From: Candidatus Thorarchaeota archaeon
GTDB lineage: Archaea; Asgardarchaeota; Thorarchaeia; Thorarchaeales; Thorarchaeaceae
Length of the DNA: 14,655 nucleotides
Assembly: GCA_018238825.1 (NCBI GenBank)
Contig: JABCSP010000028.1
Location: 1-14,655 of the forward strand
Direction of reading: 5' to 3'
Shown: positions 1-7,159 of the stretch, piece by piece
Position numbering within the stretch: the stretch's first letter is position 1
Layout of the letters: each line of letters begins with the position of its first letter
Made by a program: the position numbers and the translations under genes
The notes under the pieces: generated by a model
Told to the model about the DNA's origin: nothing
What the model saw: only the letters and a program-made list of their open reading frames with translations
Database searches by the model: none

Positions 1-1
1 A

Positions 2-67
2 TACGAAAGAGCATATGTTGGTCAAATGAAGAATGGGGCAACAATGTTCGTTAATTTCACGGTGTAA
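2..67 (+). CDS. 3' end of an unidentified + strand gene (partial)
   Basis: One + strand frame is open from the window edge to a TAA at 65-67 and gives 21 residues ending NFTV. The other two forward frames stop earlier or lack a coding look. A strong hairpin begins four bases after this stop, and the next gene comes from the opposite strand with its stop at 104, which fits two convergent genes sharing a terminator. The fragment is too short to assign to a family. It may simply be a chance open frame, so the call rests mainly on context. Confidence 0.35.
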   Translation, partial: YERAYVGQMKNGATMFVNFTV

Positions 68-70
68 GAT

Positions 71-93
71 GGCATCGGGAATATCCCAATGCC
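71..93. terminator. Bidirectional hairpin between convergent genes
   Basis: A 10-base-pair inverted repeat with a 3-base loop (ATA/TAT) lies between the stop of the upstream + strand frame (67) and the stop of the aminotransferase (104). Its arms are GGCATCGGGA and TCCCAATGCC. Read as the minus-strand transcript, all ten positions pair (one as G-U). Read as the plus-strand transcript, there is a single C/A mismatch. This suggests it acts mainly on the aminotransferase transcript. There is no long T-run after it on either strand, so RNA 3'-end stabilisation is an alternative role. Confidence 0.6.
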
Positions 94-103
94 TCTATTC
101 ACC

Positions 104-1375
104 TCAACCAATTTCTTTGGTAAGTAGCTTGCCTAGTTTTTCTATGCCTTCAGCAATCACTTCGCTTGTTGCATAAGAGAATCCTAAACGCATTGTATCA
201 GCTTCTGGTACACTAGGAATGATATCATTACCATCCTCAGTAAGTTTGTGACCGACAATTGGGTAGAATGGCGCCCCAGGAACGTAAAGTAAGTCATTGG
301 GGATGGCAACCCGCTCCATAAACTCACTAGAATTGAAGTTCGGATCATCACTTTTCCACCAGATGAAGAAACCACCAGTTGGGTCAGTTCTATCACCTCC
401 GGGGAAGAATTCATCCATTGCCTTAGCCATTGCCTCGTAACGTTCTTTATACTTTGGAACGCTTTCCTTCATAGCCTGATCAATATACTTGCTATAGTAC
501 TCGTCTAGGATACGCTGAACCAAAGTTGCTGTGCATAGATCAAGGTAGCCCTTATCCTTGAGAACTTGATCTCTAACAGCATCAGGCATTACTGAGTAGC
601 CCACTCTCAAGACTGCTGCTTCCTTGCTACTAGTACCAAGGTAAGCAACTCGACTATTGTCCTTATCGAGAGTTTTGATTGCTTTCACACTATTCTTGAA
701 TTGTATCTCTGCGTATGCTGAGTCCTCTAGAAGTAGGATGTTGTGATTCTCACAGATATCAAAGAGAGCTTGACGTCTTTTCATTGACAGTGTTGTACCC
801 TTTGGATTATCACTATCAGGAACGACATAGAGAAGGTCAGGTACCTTTCCAAATTTGATCTTTGAAAGATGAATGGCCCGTTCTACTTGTTCTGGAATGA
901 TACCTTCGTTATCGGTATCTACCGTTAGAACTCTAGCTCCGAGTTTAACAGCAGGAACGAGAAAACCCAAGTATGCTGGGGAGGGGGTGATTATTACATC
1001 ACCGGGATCAATCAATGTGTCAAGAATAGCGTACAGAGCCTGTTGAGATCCGCTGGTAATTGAAACGCTATCCCATTCGTCCTCACAGCTAATAGGAATC
1101 TTACGAACATCACAGAGCCTTTTTGCAAGGGTCTTGAGGAACCAAGGTTGACCTCCTGTGGGACCATAATTTAAATCATCAAGTGCGAGTTTGGAATCCT
1201 CCTTGTACCTGATACTGAGATCAGCCATAATATCTGCAAAGATATCAGTAGGAATGATGCCAGGTTTCCCGCCACCAAAATAGTACTTTACCTTATACTT
1301 GAGCAAAGATCTAATTTGAGATTCTTCAATAAAAGACGTCCAAGTTGCTAGACTATAACCGCGTTCATTTGCCAA
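104..1375 (-). CDS. PLP-dependent aminotransferase, class I/II (fold type I)
   Basis: This 423-residue protein is a fold-type I aminotransferase of the LysN/aromatic/2-aminoadipate type, cytosolic, moving an amino group between an amino acid and a 2-oxo acid through PLP. Visible landmarks are the N-terminal GGGKPGIIP segment (residues 34-42), the NYGPTGG stretch (69-75), GSQQAL in the cofactor phosphate region (109-114), DNPKG (189-193, the usual NPTG motif), EDSAY with cofactor-contacting Asp218 and Tyr221, TSSKEA with the Schiff-base Lys251, and MRLGF with the carboxylate-binding Arg396. Length is normal. The TTG start is supported by GGAGTGA six bases upstream; the nearby ATG at 1368 is out of frame. 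The substrate cannot be read from sequence. pyrF lies 171 bases upstream on the same strand, but the two pathways are not obviously linked. Confidence 0.93.
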   Translation of the reverse strand: MANERGYSLATWTSFIEESQIRSLLKYKVKYYFGGGKPGIIPTDIFADIMADLSIRYKEDSKLALDDLNYGPTGGQPWFLKTLAKRLCDVRKIPISCEDEWDSVSITSGSQQALYAILDTLIDPGDVIITPSPAYLGFLVPAVKLGARVLTVDTDNEGIIPEQVERAIHLSKIKFGKVPDLLYVVPDSDNPKGTTLSMKRRQALFDICENHNILLLEDSAYAEIQFKNSVKAIKTLDKDNSRVAYLGTSSKEAAVLRVGYSVMPDAVRDQVLKDKGYLDLCTATLVQRILDEYYSKYIDQAMKESVPKYKERYEAMAKAMDEFFPGGDRTDPTGGFFIWWKSDDPNFNSSEFMERVAIPNDLLYVPGAPFYPIVGHKLTEDGNDIIPSVPEADTMRLGFSYATSEVIAEGIEKLGKLLTKEIG

Positions 1376-1406
1376 CGAAAATCACTCCGGGGATTAATGC
1401 GCTTAT

Positions 1407-1426
1407 CAGAAGCATGCACACTTCTG
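1407..1426. promoter_or_regulatory. Inverted repeat upstream of the aminotransferase
   Basis: CAGAAG and CTTCTG form 6-base perfect arms around an 8-base spacer. The repeat sits 32-51 bases upstream of the aminotransferase TTG, inside the 171-base gap behind pyrF. It could be a small terminator for pyrF or an operator for the aminotransferase. It is not followed by a T-run, and chance occurrence cannot be excluded. Confidence 0.3.
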
Positions 1427-1546
1427 TACATGAGGTGCGTGTTTTCTCCTTTAGATGTTTCTAATGGGACATTGCTTGAGAGCTCAATTATGGCCTATGA
1501 TGTACACTAATGTTCGTTCAAATTGTGCATATTTTCAGATTCGGAA

Positions 1547-2332
1547 CTATTGAATTTCTGAGATAATGGCTGCTGCGGCAGCTGCGGGATCAGGAGCCTC
1601 TATTATTGATCGAGCAGCTATCACAAAGTTAGCTCCTGCATCAATGGCATCGCGTGCGCTTCCACCCTGAGCTCCCACACCAGGACAGATAATTGGAATA
1701 TCATCACCCAATACAGCACGAATCTCTCGAATCTTTTCGGGGTGCGTAGCTCCTACAATTATTCCATCCACATCCCAGAGTCGAGCCTGTCTAGCAAATC
1801 GAATATAGAGTGGTTCTGCGTTCTTCACCTTATCATCAGGAGCTATAGTAAGGCCATAACCATCTTTTGCCGCAGGATGCGACATGTAACAAAGTGTGAT
1901 GATTCCCCGTTTCCTATTTGTGGCAGCTTCAAATACACTATCGAGACCGCCGTCCATTCCAACAAAGGGATTCGCAATAATCGCGTCAAATCCAGCATCG
2001 AAGTAGTATTTTGTAATTACCTTGTTTGTATTGCCAATATCATTCAACTTGCAGTCTACAATAGCAGTAAGCCCTTCATCATGAATCTTGTCTACTATTC
2101 GTGGGATCCCCTCAGAGATACCAAGAGGGAGAATTAGATGTCGGTTTATCTTGAATGCCACAGCATGTTCTGCTGTTTGTGAAATGACTCCTAGAGCCTC
2201 TCGTTCAAGACGTTCCCGTTCGGCTCTCATTGTTGCTGAATCAGTGCTACTAAAATCAGCTACAAAATCAAGACCAATAATTAGTTTACTTTTCCTAACG
2301 AAACTAGACGCGGTTAGCTTACGTTTGTACAA
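1547..2332 (-). CDS. pyrF: Orotidine-5'-phosphate decarboxylase
   Basis: PyrF converts OMP to UMP, the last step of de novo pyrimidine synthesis, as a cytosolic TIM barrel. From the TTG at 2332 the protein has 261 residues. It shows the first barrel strand LIIGLD (Asp22), AFKIN with Lys61, the catalytic DCKLND cluster (Asp93, Lys95, Asp98), the phosphate-binding PGVGAQGG (217-224) and a C-terminal ARSI with the conserved Arg241. That last motif is usually GR; here Ala replaces Gly. It is longer than many archaeal PyrF proteins (about 210-230 residues), with an N-terminal extension of about 17 residues and a longer helical insert. A GTG at 2341 would add three residues, but AGAGGA then abuts it, whereas GGAGTGA lies five bases before the TTG, exactly the motif used by the aminotransferase. 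Function is secure; the start is inferred. Confidence 0.95.
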   Translation of the reverse strand: MYKRKLTASSFVRKSKLIIGLDFVADFSSTDSATMRAERERLEREALGVISQTAEHAVAFKINRHLILPLGISEGIPRIVDKIHDEGLTAIVDCKLNDIGNTNKVITKYYFDAGFDAIIANPFVGMDGGLDSVFEAATNRKRGIITLCYMSHPAAKDGYGLTIAPDDKVKNAEPLYIRFARQARLWDVDGIIVGATHPEKIREIRAVLGDDIPIICPGVGAQGGSARDAIDAGANFVIAARSIIEAPDPAAAAAAIISEIQ

Positions 2333-2447
2333 TCTGCTCACTCCTCTATCCCTGAAGCTCTTTTTGGCAGCAGGGCGAATAGCCCAAGCAATGAGACCTT
2401 TCCAAATAAATCCTCGTTATATGAAATATTAATTTCTTCAGCGCAAA

Positions 2448-2454
2448 CTTATAT
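2448..2454 (+). promoter_or_regulatory. Candidate TATA box for the membrane-protein gene
   Basis: CTTATAT, preceded by an A-rich BRE-like stretch, lies where an archaeal promoter would start transcription at about 2476. That would leave a short leader carrying the GGAGAG ribosome-binding site (2478-2483) of the gene starting at 2490. It is a position and sequence match only. Confidence 0.35.
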
Positions 2455-2489
2455 CTGTTTCACGAAATGAGATTGATGGAGAGTATAGA

Positions 2490-3530
2490 TTGAGTCCTGA
2501 TTGGTTGGCTTCACGAGTTACAGTTGTAATTATGGGTATTATTGGTCCAATCTATTTCTTCTTGCTTATGTTCTTCATTCCACAGATGACACCATTTGGA
2601 GACCCATGGTTAGACTTTGTATTCCACTTCATTGCTGCTCCTACTGTATTTTCGGTCCCATGGGTTGGCACAATATTCTATCAACGATACAGATTGGCAA
2701 ACACGATCCACATCATGGATGAAACCATTACTTCGGTTCCACTCAGATGGAGAGTGTTTTACGGAGCTAATGCTGCATTCATACTGATGGTCTTCATTCT
2801 CCCAATGGCTGCTCCTATCATTGCACTCATCGAGGGACTCGTTGTTGCTGGACATGTATTCTATCGTGTGGGAGTCGGAAAAATGGGCGGAGGAAAACCT
2901 GCAGCATTTCTTGGTGTAATTGTTGCAATTGGATTGTGTATATTACCTGCCTTGGTAATGATTGAATTCTTTCCAATGTATATCGATCTGTGGGCATCCA
3001 TCCTCCAAAATTGGACTGACTTTTGGTTGAATATTACATACGGCGTTGCTCAATGTCTTGTCAATGCGTTGAGTTTTGGAGCTCCTGTTTACTTCATCTA
3101 TTATGGAGCTAAAGAATACGACAAGGGACTCTATGGAGAAGTATACACTAAAACCCCTACGTCATGGATTAGATTTGGAGAATTTGTTATTTTCATTATA
3201 TTTCTGTTCGTGTACCTTCCACCAATTCCAACGCCTCTTGGTGTGTTACCATTCTTGGATCTATCGATTCTATTTACAAACTATATCAATTATATCTCAC
3301 TTGGAATTGTGTTAATAATGGTGCTTGTGAAAATGGTGCTGAAGGTTAAGGGAGATAGTACAATGGGCGGGGCATCAAATATCGTCGTTATTGGATTGTT
3401 CCTTGTTGTTGAACTCTTCTTCAAGACAAACCTAATTCTAATTTCATCAATCATCTGGTTAGCATTCATCGTATATGCTGCAATTGCCATAGCTAGTTAT
3501 CTCCGAGCGTCGCCCAGAGAATTATACTGA
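2490..3530 (+). CDS. Multi-pass membrane protein of unknown function
   Basis: I do not recognise this 346-residue protein. It is strongly hydrophobic, with about eight or nine probable membrane segments, roughly at residues 9-31, 41-64, 90-125 (possibly two), 137-163, 183-207, 227-246, 255-285 and 296-337 (probably two). Short polar loops are rich in Arg, Lys and Tyr, for example QRYRLANTIH after segment two and GAKEYDKGLYGEVY near 206-219. No transporter signature, nucleotide-binding motif or catalytic cluster is visible, and there is no cleavable signal peptide. The TTG start is supported by GGAGAG six bases upstream and a TATA-like element at 2448. It diverges from pyrF and converges on the small gene ending at 3553 with a 22-base gap, so it is probably monocistronic. 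Confidence 0.82.
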   Translation: MSPDWLASRVTVVIMGIIGPIYFFLLMFFIPQMTPFGDPWLDFVFHFIAAPTVFSVPWVGTIFYQRYRLANTIHIMDETITSVPLRWRVFYGANAAFILMVFILPMAAPIIALIEGLVVAGHVFYRVGVGKMGGGKPAAFLGVIVAIGLCILPALVMIEFFPMYIDLWASILQNWTDFWLNITYGVAQCLVNALSFGAPVYFIYYGAKEYDKGLYGEVYTKTPTSWIRFGEFVIFIIFLFVYLPPIPTPLGVLPFLDLSILFTNYINYISLGIVLIMVLVKMVLKVKGDSTMGGASNIVVIGLFLVVELFFKTNLILISSIIWLAFIVYAAIAIASYLRASPRELY

Positions 3531-3552
3531 TTCGATGAACACCAAATCAGAT

Positions 3553-3912
3553 TCAAAGGTCGAGAATTTCCAGTTTCTCAGTTAAACAGATAATAGGGAG
3601 ATGAAGAACCATTGGTCCCGCGTCTGCTGGTGATTCGACGAACTCTACCTTCTCCTTAGGCCTAGTAGTATAAGATAGGAAACTAGCCTCTGGTGGTCCA
3701 TCGCCTTCTGTGTGAACCCACAGTGGCAATCCTTGAAAATCATAGTAACCATGATTGGAAATCAATGTACCATAGATGTGCTTGCCCTTGTGCTCGAAAT
3801 AGAGCATGCTTGCAGGTCGGTCCCTTTGCGACCAGGATACTAGCATTCTTGCCAGGTCTGTCATCGTGGCAATCTTCAGATTAACTGGGGGTCGAATATC
3901 TTCCTTGCTCAT
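3553..3912 (-). CDS. Hypothetical protein, 119 residues
   Basis: This is a small soluble protein I do not recognise. A short N-terminal helix (residues 15-30) is followed by what looks like a beta-rich domain: MLYFEHKGKHIYGTLIS (36-52), a Tyr/Phe/Trp-rich stretch with LPLWVHTEGDG (62-72), and further strands to residue 112. The polar, glycine-containing HTEGDGPPE loop is the only motif-like feature, and no catalytic site is evident. The ATG at 3912 has a GGTG ribosome-binding-like element nine bases upstream. An in-frame TTG at 3927 would add five residues and would fit a leaderless transcript from the TATA element near 3950. It follows the HerA-like gene on the same strand with a gap of about 75 bases, so co-transcription is possible, but it may have its own promoter. 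Confidence 0.72.
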   Translation of the reverse strand: MSKEDIRPPVNLKIATMTDLARMLVSWSQRDRPASMLYFEHKGKHIYGTLISNHGYYDFQGLPLWVHTEGDGPPEASFLSYTTRPKEKVEFVESPADAGPMVLHLPIICLTEKLEILDL

Positions 3913-3945
3913 TTTGTTGCGCACCAAATCGCTTTTCGCTCATGC

Positions 3946-3954
3946 CCTTATAAG
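3946..3954 (-). promoter_or_regulatory. Candidate TATA box for the 119-residue protein gene
   Basis: On the minus strand, CTTATAAGG is centred about 25 bases before the in-frame TTG at 3927 and about 38 before the ATG at 3912. This matches archaeal TATA spacing for a leaderless or very short-leader transcript. The evidence is sequence and spacing only. Confidence 0.35.
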
Positions 3955-3986
3955 AGCAATCATTGCGCGCTGATTAATGGATAGCA

Positions 3987-6200
3987 TTATTCAGGTTTGT
4001 GAAGCGATCTTCGGATTCTATCAGCTGCGGATGCAACAACTCTTCGATCAATACCAACAATAACCACTGGAGCACAGATTTTTAATTCACTGCTTCCAAC
4101 TGAGAAAATTACTCGAACTCCTTCACTTCGAAAACATACGAAGGTAAAACCATCTTCATGAATTAACTGATCTAACTCCAACCCGCTGGAACTAATACCA
4201 GCTGCAACCCAGTTGATTACTACCAATGATTCTGTATCTAGACGGTCCACAGAGATTGTTTCTCGATGATCCTTCTCAGATGTAAAGAGATATCCATGTG
4301 ATGCTTTGCTATAGAGTATCTTCCTCGTTGTAGCCTTGGAAAGAAGATCTTTTGACACTGGGCCAAATTTCTTTACAAGAACCGCGGACGCATCAATTTC
4401 AGGTTCAGAAACAGGAACTATCTCGACATCTGATAATGAGGGTTCTTCGACAGGTTCCTCAACTCTGGGAGATGGTTCATCAGTTATGGAAAATTCTTGC
4501 TTCTGCGCTTCAAACAGCTTCTGAACGTAGTCTTTCATCCAGCCATCAAGTACCTGCCAATCTTCTTTGCTCAACTTTAGAGGGGGTCTGGGTACTTCAG
4601 GAAGTTCTTCACCAGATTCCTCCAAAGCTAAATCGTCTTCTTCCTCAATTAATTCTTCATCTTCTACTGATTCCTCTTCAGGTATCTCAACAAGCTCAAC
4701 TTCATCAGCATCATCAGGAATCAAAAGCTTGACTGCCTCAAAGAGACCAGAAAGTCTGTCGGTACCTCCATGTTGGGATAGTCTCGGACGAACCTGCATG
4801 ATGAAACCACGCTTGTTCTCTGTGGTCTGATCAAACACTATCGCCGCACCACGGGGTAGACTACTGATGAAGACCTTATCCCTGAACTGGTCAGGTAGAA
4901 CAGCAGGAGCTCTCTGTTGGAGTGCTCGGATATCGTTATCGTGGGATAATGAATGAGAGATAATCAAATCAGCTTGAGAAATTGCGTCATCTGAAACTGC
5001 AGATGGTTGTTGTGTACAAAGAACAAGACTGCAACCAAATCGTCTACCGAGTTTTGCATAGCCAATGATTGCATCCTTTGCAGGAGTGTCACCAGACCTA
5101 GGGACAAGAGTATGAGCTTCATCGATAATAAGCCATGTAGGAGGTAACTCTTCACGCGCACTTGTTCCCTCGTCGGTCCATGCCATTCGATAGGTGAGAA
5201 CTTGTCGACAGAGCATATTAGTTAAAATCGCAAGAACGGCCTCAGCATCAGAACCAAGGGGTGCTACGTCAATGACTGTTATCTGACCAGCAATAGCTAA
5301 ATCCTGAGCACTTGTGCCTCCAGGATGAAAGATGCCCATTCTATCAGCGCGCTTTAGTCTCTGAATAAGAGCCATGCGAGTTGAAGGTGTGAAGAGTCCT
5401 TCAATTGAAGGGCTCGTTTCAATACATCGAATCATGTCCTTAATACTAAAGTCACGTTTCAACGAAACATGTTCTCCTGAATCAAGGGCATATCCTTTGC
5501 GTATACTATCAAGAATTTCACTAATCAGATTCTCCATGGTTGTGCTTAGAGTTCCCCCTTTTTCTAGAACATAACCCCAATCAGAAACAGTAAGTTCCTT
5601 GGGACCAAGAGATAATGGGTAAAGCCTAGCCTTTTTCTTAACCTCATCTGGGAGACCTACGTAAGTCCTGCGAGGAATATAGACGTTTACTGGGAACCCT
5701 CGTGATTCAAAGTTCCATTTCATAAGGAGGTCAATCTGATCGTCATTTGGGTCTACCATTTGTCTGAACACATCAACTGTGTCAACCATGATGGCAGCAA
5801 CCTCAATCTCTCGGCGCTCCATTGCAAGAGCTAGTTCTTCTGCAATTATTCCCAGAGTGTAGCTCTTTCCGGAACCTCTTTTTCCAGCGACGAGCATTAC
5901 ATGTGGGCTCATCAGGTCAAGATTCACTGGCATTCCCATGAGAGATGTTAGAACATCATCAGAGGTCTCTGCGACCCCACCAATCATTCCAAGTCCACCG
6001 GTCCGGTATTTTCGATGGAATGAATCTGAGCGTCCGAGGACTACTCCTACGCTCAAGTCAACATGCAAGTCCAGAGCTTCACCCACACGTGGATGATATG
6101 GCAGCGCTTTTTTGTGGATGAGTTCTATGGGCTTGTCTAAGTCCTGAACCTCTTCGGAGTGTTCATTTTCAGGCGTGTCTGGATTTCCCGGGTCGTTCAT
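3987..6200 (-). CDS. HerA/FtsK-type (DUF87-like) ATPase with acidic linker and extra C-terminal domain
   Basis: This 737-residue protein has the HerA-family RecA-like ATPase core. Walker A is GKRGSGKS (106-113), Walker B is LIIDEAH (357-363, Asp360 and Glu361), a TQQP sensor motif sits at 396-399, and a conserved RRFG is at 386-389. HerA relatives are hexameric DNA translocases, the best known working with NurA in end resection; NurA is not in this window. A short N-terminal region (about 105 residues) holds only part of a HAS-barrel. After the core come a strongly acidic linker (about 496-537), a Pro/Glu-rich segment (575-600) and a separate mixed alpha/beta domain (about 603-737). The ATG at 6200 has GGGAGGT six bases upstream; a GTG at 6224 would add eight residues but has no such site. 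It diverges from trmI. Confidence 0.9.
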   Translation of the reverse strand: MNDPGNPDTPENEHSEEVQDLDKPIELIHKKALPYHPRVGEALDLHVDLSVGVVLGRSDSFHRKYRTGGLGMIGGVAETSDDVLTSLMGMPVNLDLMSPHVMLVAGKRGSGKSYTLGIIAEELALAMERREIEVAAIMVDTVDVFRQMVDPNDDQIDLLMKWNFESRGFPVNVYIPRRTYVGLPDEVKKKARLYPLSLGPKELTVSDWGYVLEKGGTLSTTMENLISEILDSIRKGYALDSGEHVSLKRDFSIKDMIRCIETSPSIEGLFTPSTRMALIQRLKRADRMGIFHPGGTSAQDLAIAGQITVIDVAPLGSDAEAVLAILTNMLCRQVLTYRMAWTDEGTSAREELPPTWLIIDEAHTLVPRSGDTPAKDAIIGYAKLGRRFGCSLVLCTQQPSAVSDDAISQADLIISHSLSHDNDIRALQQRAPAVLPDQFRDKVFISSLPRGAAIVFDQTTENKRGFIMQVRPRLSQHGGTDRLSGLFEAVKLLIPDDADEVELVEIPEEESVEDEELIEEEDDLALEESGEELPEVPRPPLKLSKEDWQVLDGWMKDYVQKLFEAQKQEFSITDEPSPRVEEPVEEPSLSDVEIVPVSEPEIDASAVLVKKFGPVSKDLLSKATTRKILYSKASHGYLFTSEKDHRETISVDRLDTESLVVINWVAAGISSSGLELDQLIHEDGFTFVCFRSEGVRVIFSVGSSELKICAPVVIVGIDRRVVASAADRIRRSLHKPE

Positions 6201-6237
6201 TCGAAAACCTCCCGACGACTCCACTGCGAATTCGGAT

Positions 6238-6250
6238 AAAGCTTAGCTTT
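6238..6250. promoter_or_regulatory. 13-base palindrome in the HerA-like gene/trmI divergent promoter
   Basis: AAAGCT-T-AGCTTT is a perfect palindrome with one central base. On the minus strand its end overlaps CTTTATCC (6241-6234), a plausible TATA box for the HerA-like gene, with expected transcription start near 6212 and the ATG at 6200. A dimeric regulator bound here could block that promoter and also affect trmI. No regulator can be named. Confidence 0.4.
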
Positions 6251-6305
6251 GGTGGCGCGTATCATTTAGCAAGACTCAAAACATAACCAAAACAGAAAAC
6301 ACTCT

Positions 6306-7088
6306 ATGCAAGACCCTATTCAAGATGGTGACCTTGTCTTCATCTTCCTAGACGGTAAGAGAAACTGGATACGTCGAGTGAAGGCAGGGGAAAGTTTTCA
6401 CTCCAATAAGGGAATCTTAGCATTTGATGATATGATAGGACGACCTTTCGGTCACAAGATGGAAAGCCATGCAGGGATAATATTCCAAGTGCATAGACCT
6501 AGTCATACAGACATCCAGGTTGCTATGGGTCGAAATACCCAAATCATTTATCCAAAGGACGCTGCGACTATTCTAGTCCAAGCCTCAATCGGAGCAGGTT
6601 CCCGAGTTGTTGAATCAGGAACAGGGTCAGCCGCGCTCACAGGAATCCTAGCACGAGCTGTAGGTCCCACAGGACATGTATATACTTACGAAATCAGAGA
6701 AGACATGTATATCGGGGCACAGAAAAACCTAACAAAGTTTGGTCTCACTGATAATGTCACACAGCATCATCAGGACATCTTAGAAGGAATCAAGGAAGAG
6801 AACATTGATGCTATTGTCTTAGATCTTGCTACTCCATGGTTACTCGTAGATGAAGCCCATCGAGCTCTGAAATCAAGTTGCTATCTTGCTAGCTACAGTC
6901 CCACTATCGAACAGACAATGAAGACCTGTAAGGCTATGTCAGAAGAGGGTAAGTGGGGAATGATTAAGACCCTTGAGATTTTTCAACGAGAAATAATGGT
7001 CAGAGAAAACAAGACCCGACCAACAACATGGATGGTAGCGCACACGGGCTACATGACCTTTGCTAGAACCATGTCCGTAGATGAATAG
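6306..7088 (+). CDS. trmI: tRNA (adenine-N1)-methyltransferase TrmI
   Basis: TrmI uses S-adenosylmethionine to methylate N1 of A58 in the T-loop of tRNA (archaeal members can also modify A57), as a tetramer in the cytosol. The 260-residue length is typical. The N-terminal small domain contains FHSNKG and DDMIGRP (31-47). TQIIYPKDA (78-86) precedes the Rossmann fold; ESGTGSAALTG (103-113) is SAM motif I, with Ala in place of the usual final Gly; YEIRED (128-133) is motif II with the ribose-binding acid; DLATPW (173-178) is the catalytic motif IV. The C-terminus has the family RP...AHTGYMTFAR (239-254). The ATG has no clear ribosome-binding site, so translation from a short or leaderless transcript is likely. 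It diverges from the HerA-like gene and is followed by a 71-base AT-rich gap. Confidence 0.95.
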   Translation: MQDPIQDGDLVFIFLDGKRNWIRRVKAGESFHSNKGILAFDDMIGRPFGHKMESHAGIIFQVHRPSHTDIQVAMGRNTQIIYPKDAATILVQASIGAGSRVVESGTGSAALTGILARAVGPTGHVYTYEIREDMYIGAQKNLTKFGLTDNVTQHHQDILEGIKEENIDAIVLDLATPWLLVDEAHRALKSSCYLASYSPTIEQTMKTCKAMSEEGKWGMIKTLEIFQREIMVRENKTRPTTWMVAHTGYMTFARTMSVDE

Positions 7089-7110
7089 GCATAATTCTAC
7101 CAAAAACAAA

Positions 7111-7142
7111 TCCTTAAATGCAATTGACGTAATTTTTTATTG
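7111..7142 (+). promoter_or_regulatory. AT-rich trmI terminator / downstream promoter region
   Basis: TCCTTAAATG (7111-7120) contains an archaeal TATA-like core, and a run of six T residues follows at 7133-7138. The T-run could end the trmI transcript, since archaeal intrinsic terminators are often just T-rich. The TATA core would start transcription near 7140 for the gene at 7160. If the T-run/TTTAT itself is the TATA element, the start would fall near 7163. Sequence alone does not choose between these. Confidence 0.3.
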
Positions 7143-7159
7143 TCGATTGTTGTTGACGG

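Noticed and set aside
1354..1437. 27-codon small frame (minus strand, starting at an ATG near 1434) ahead of the aminotransferase
   Set aside because: The nearest GGAG is about 14 bases from its ATG, it overlaps the aminotransferase start, and the peptide has no feature of note; too weak to annotate as a leader peptide.
4567..4830. Ser-rich plus-strand frame opposite the HerA-like acidic linker
   Set aside because: Poly-Ser arises from antisense reading of Glu-rich codons; no ribosome-binding site or domain.
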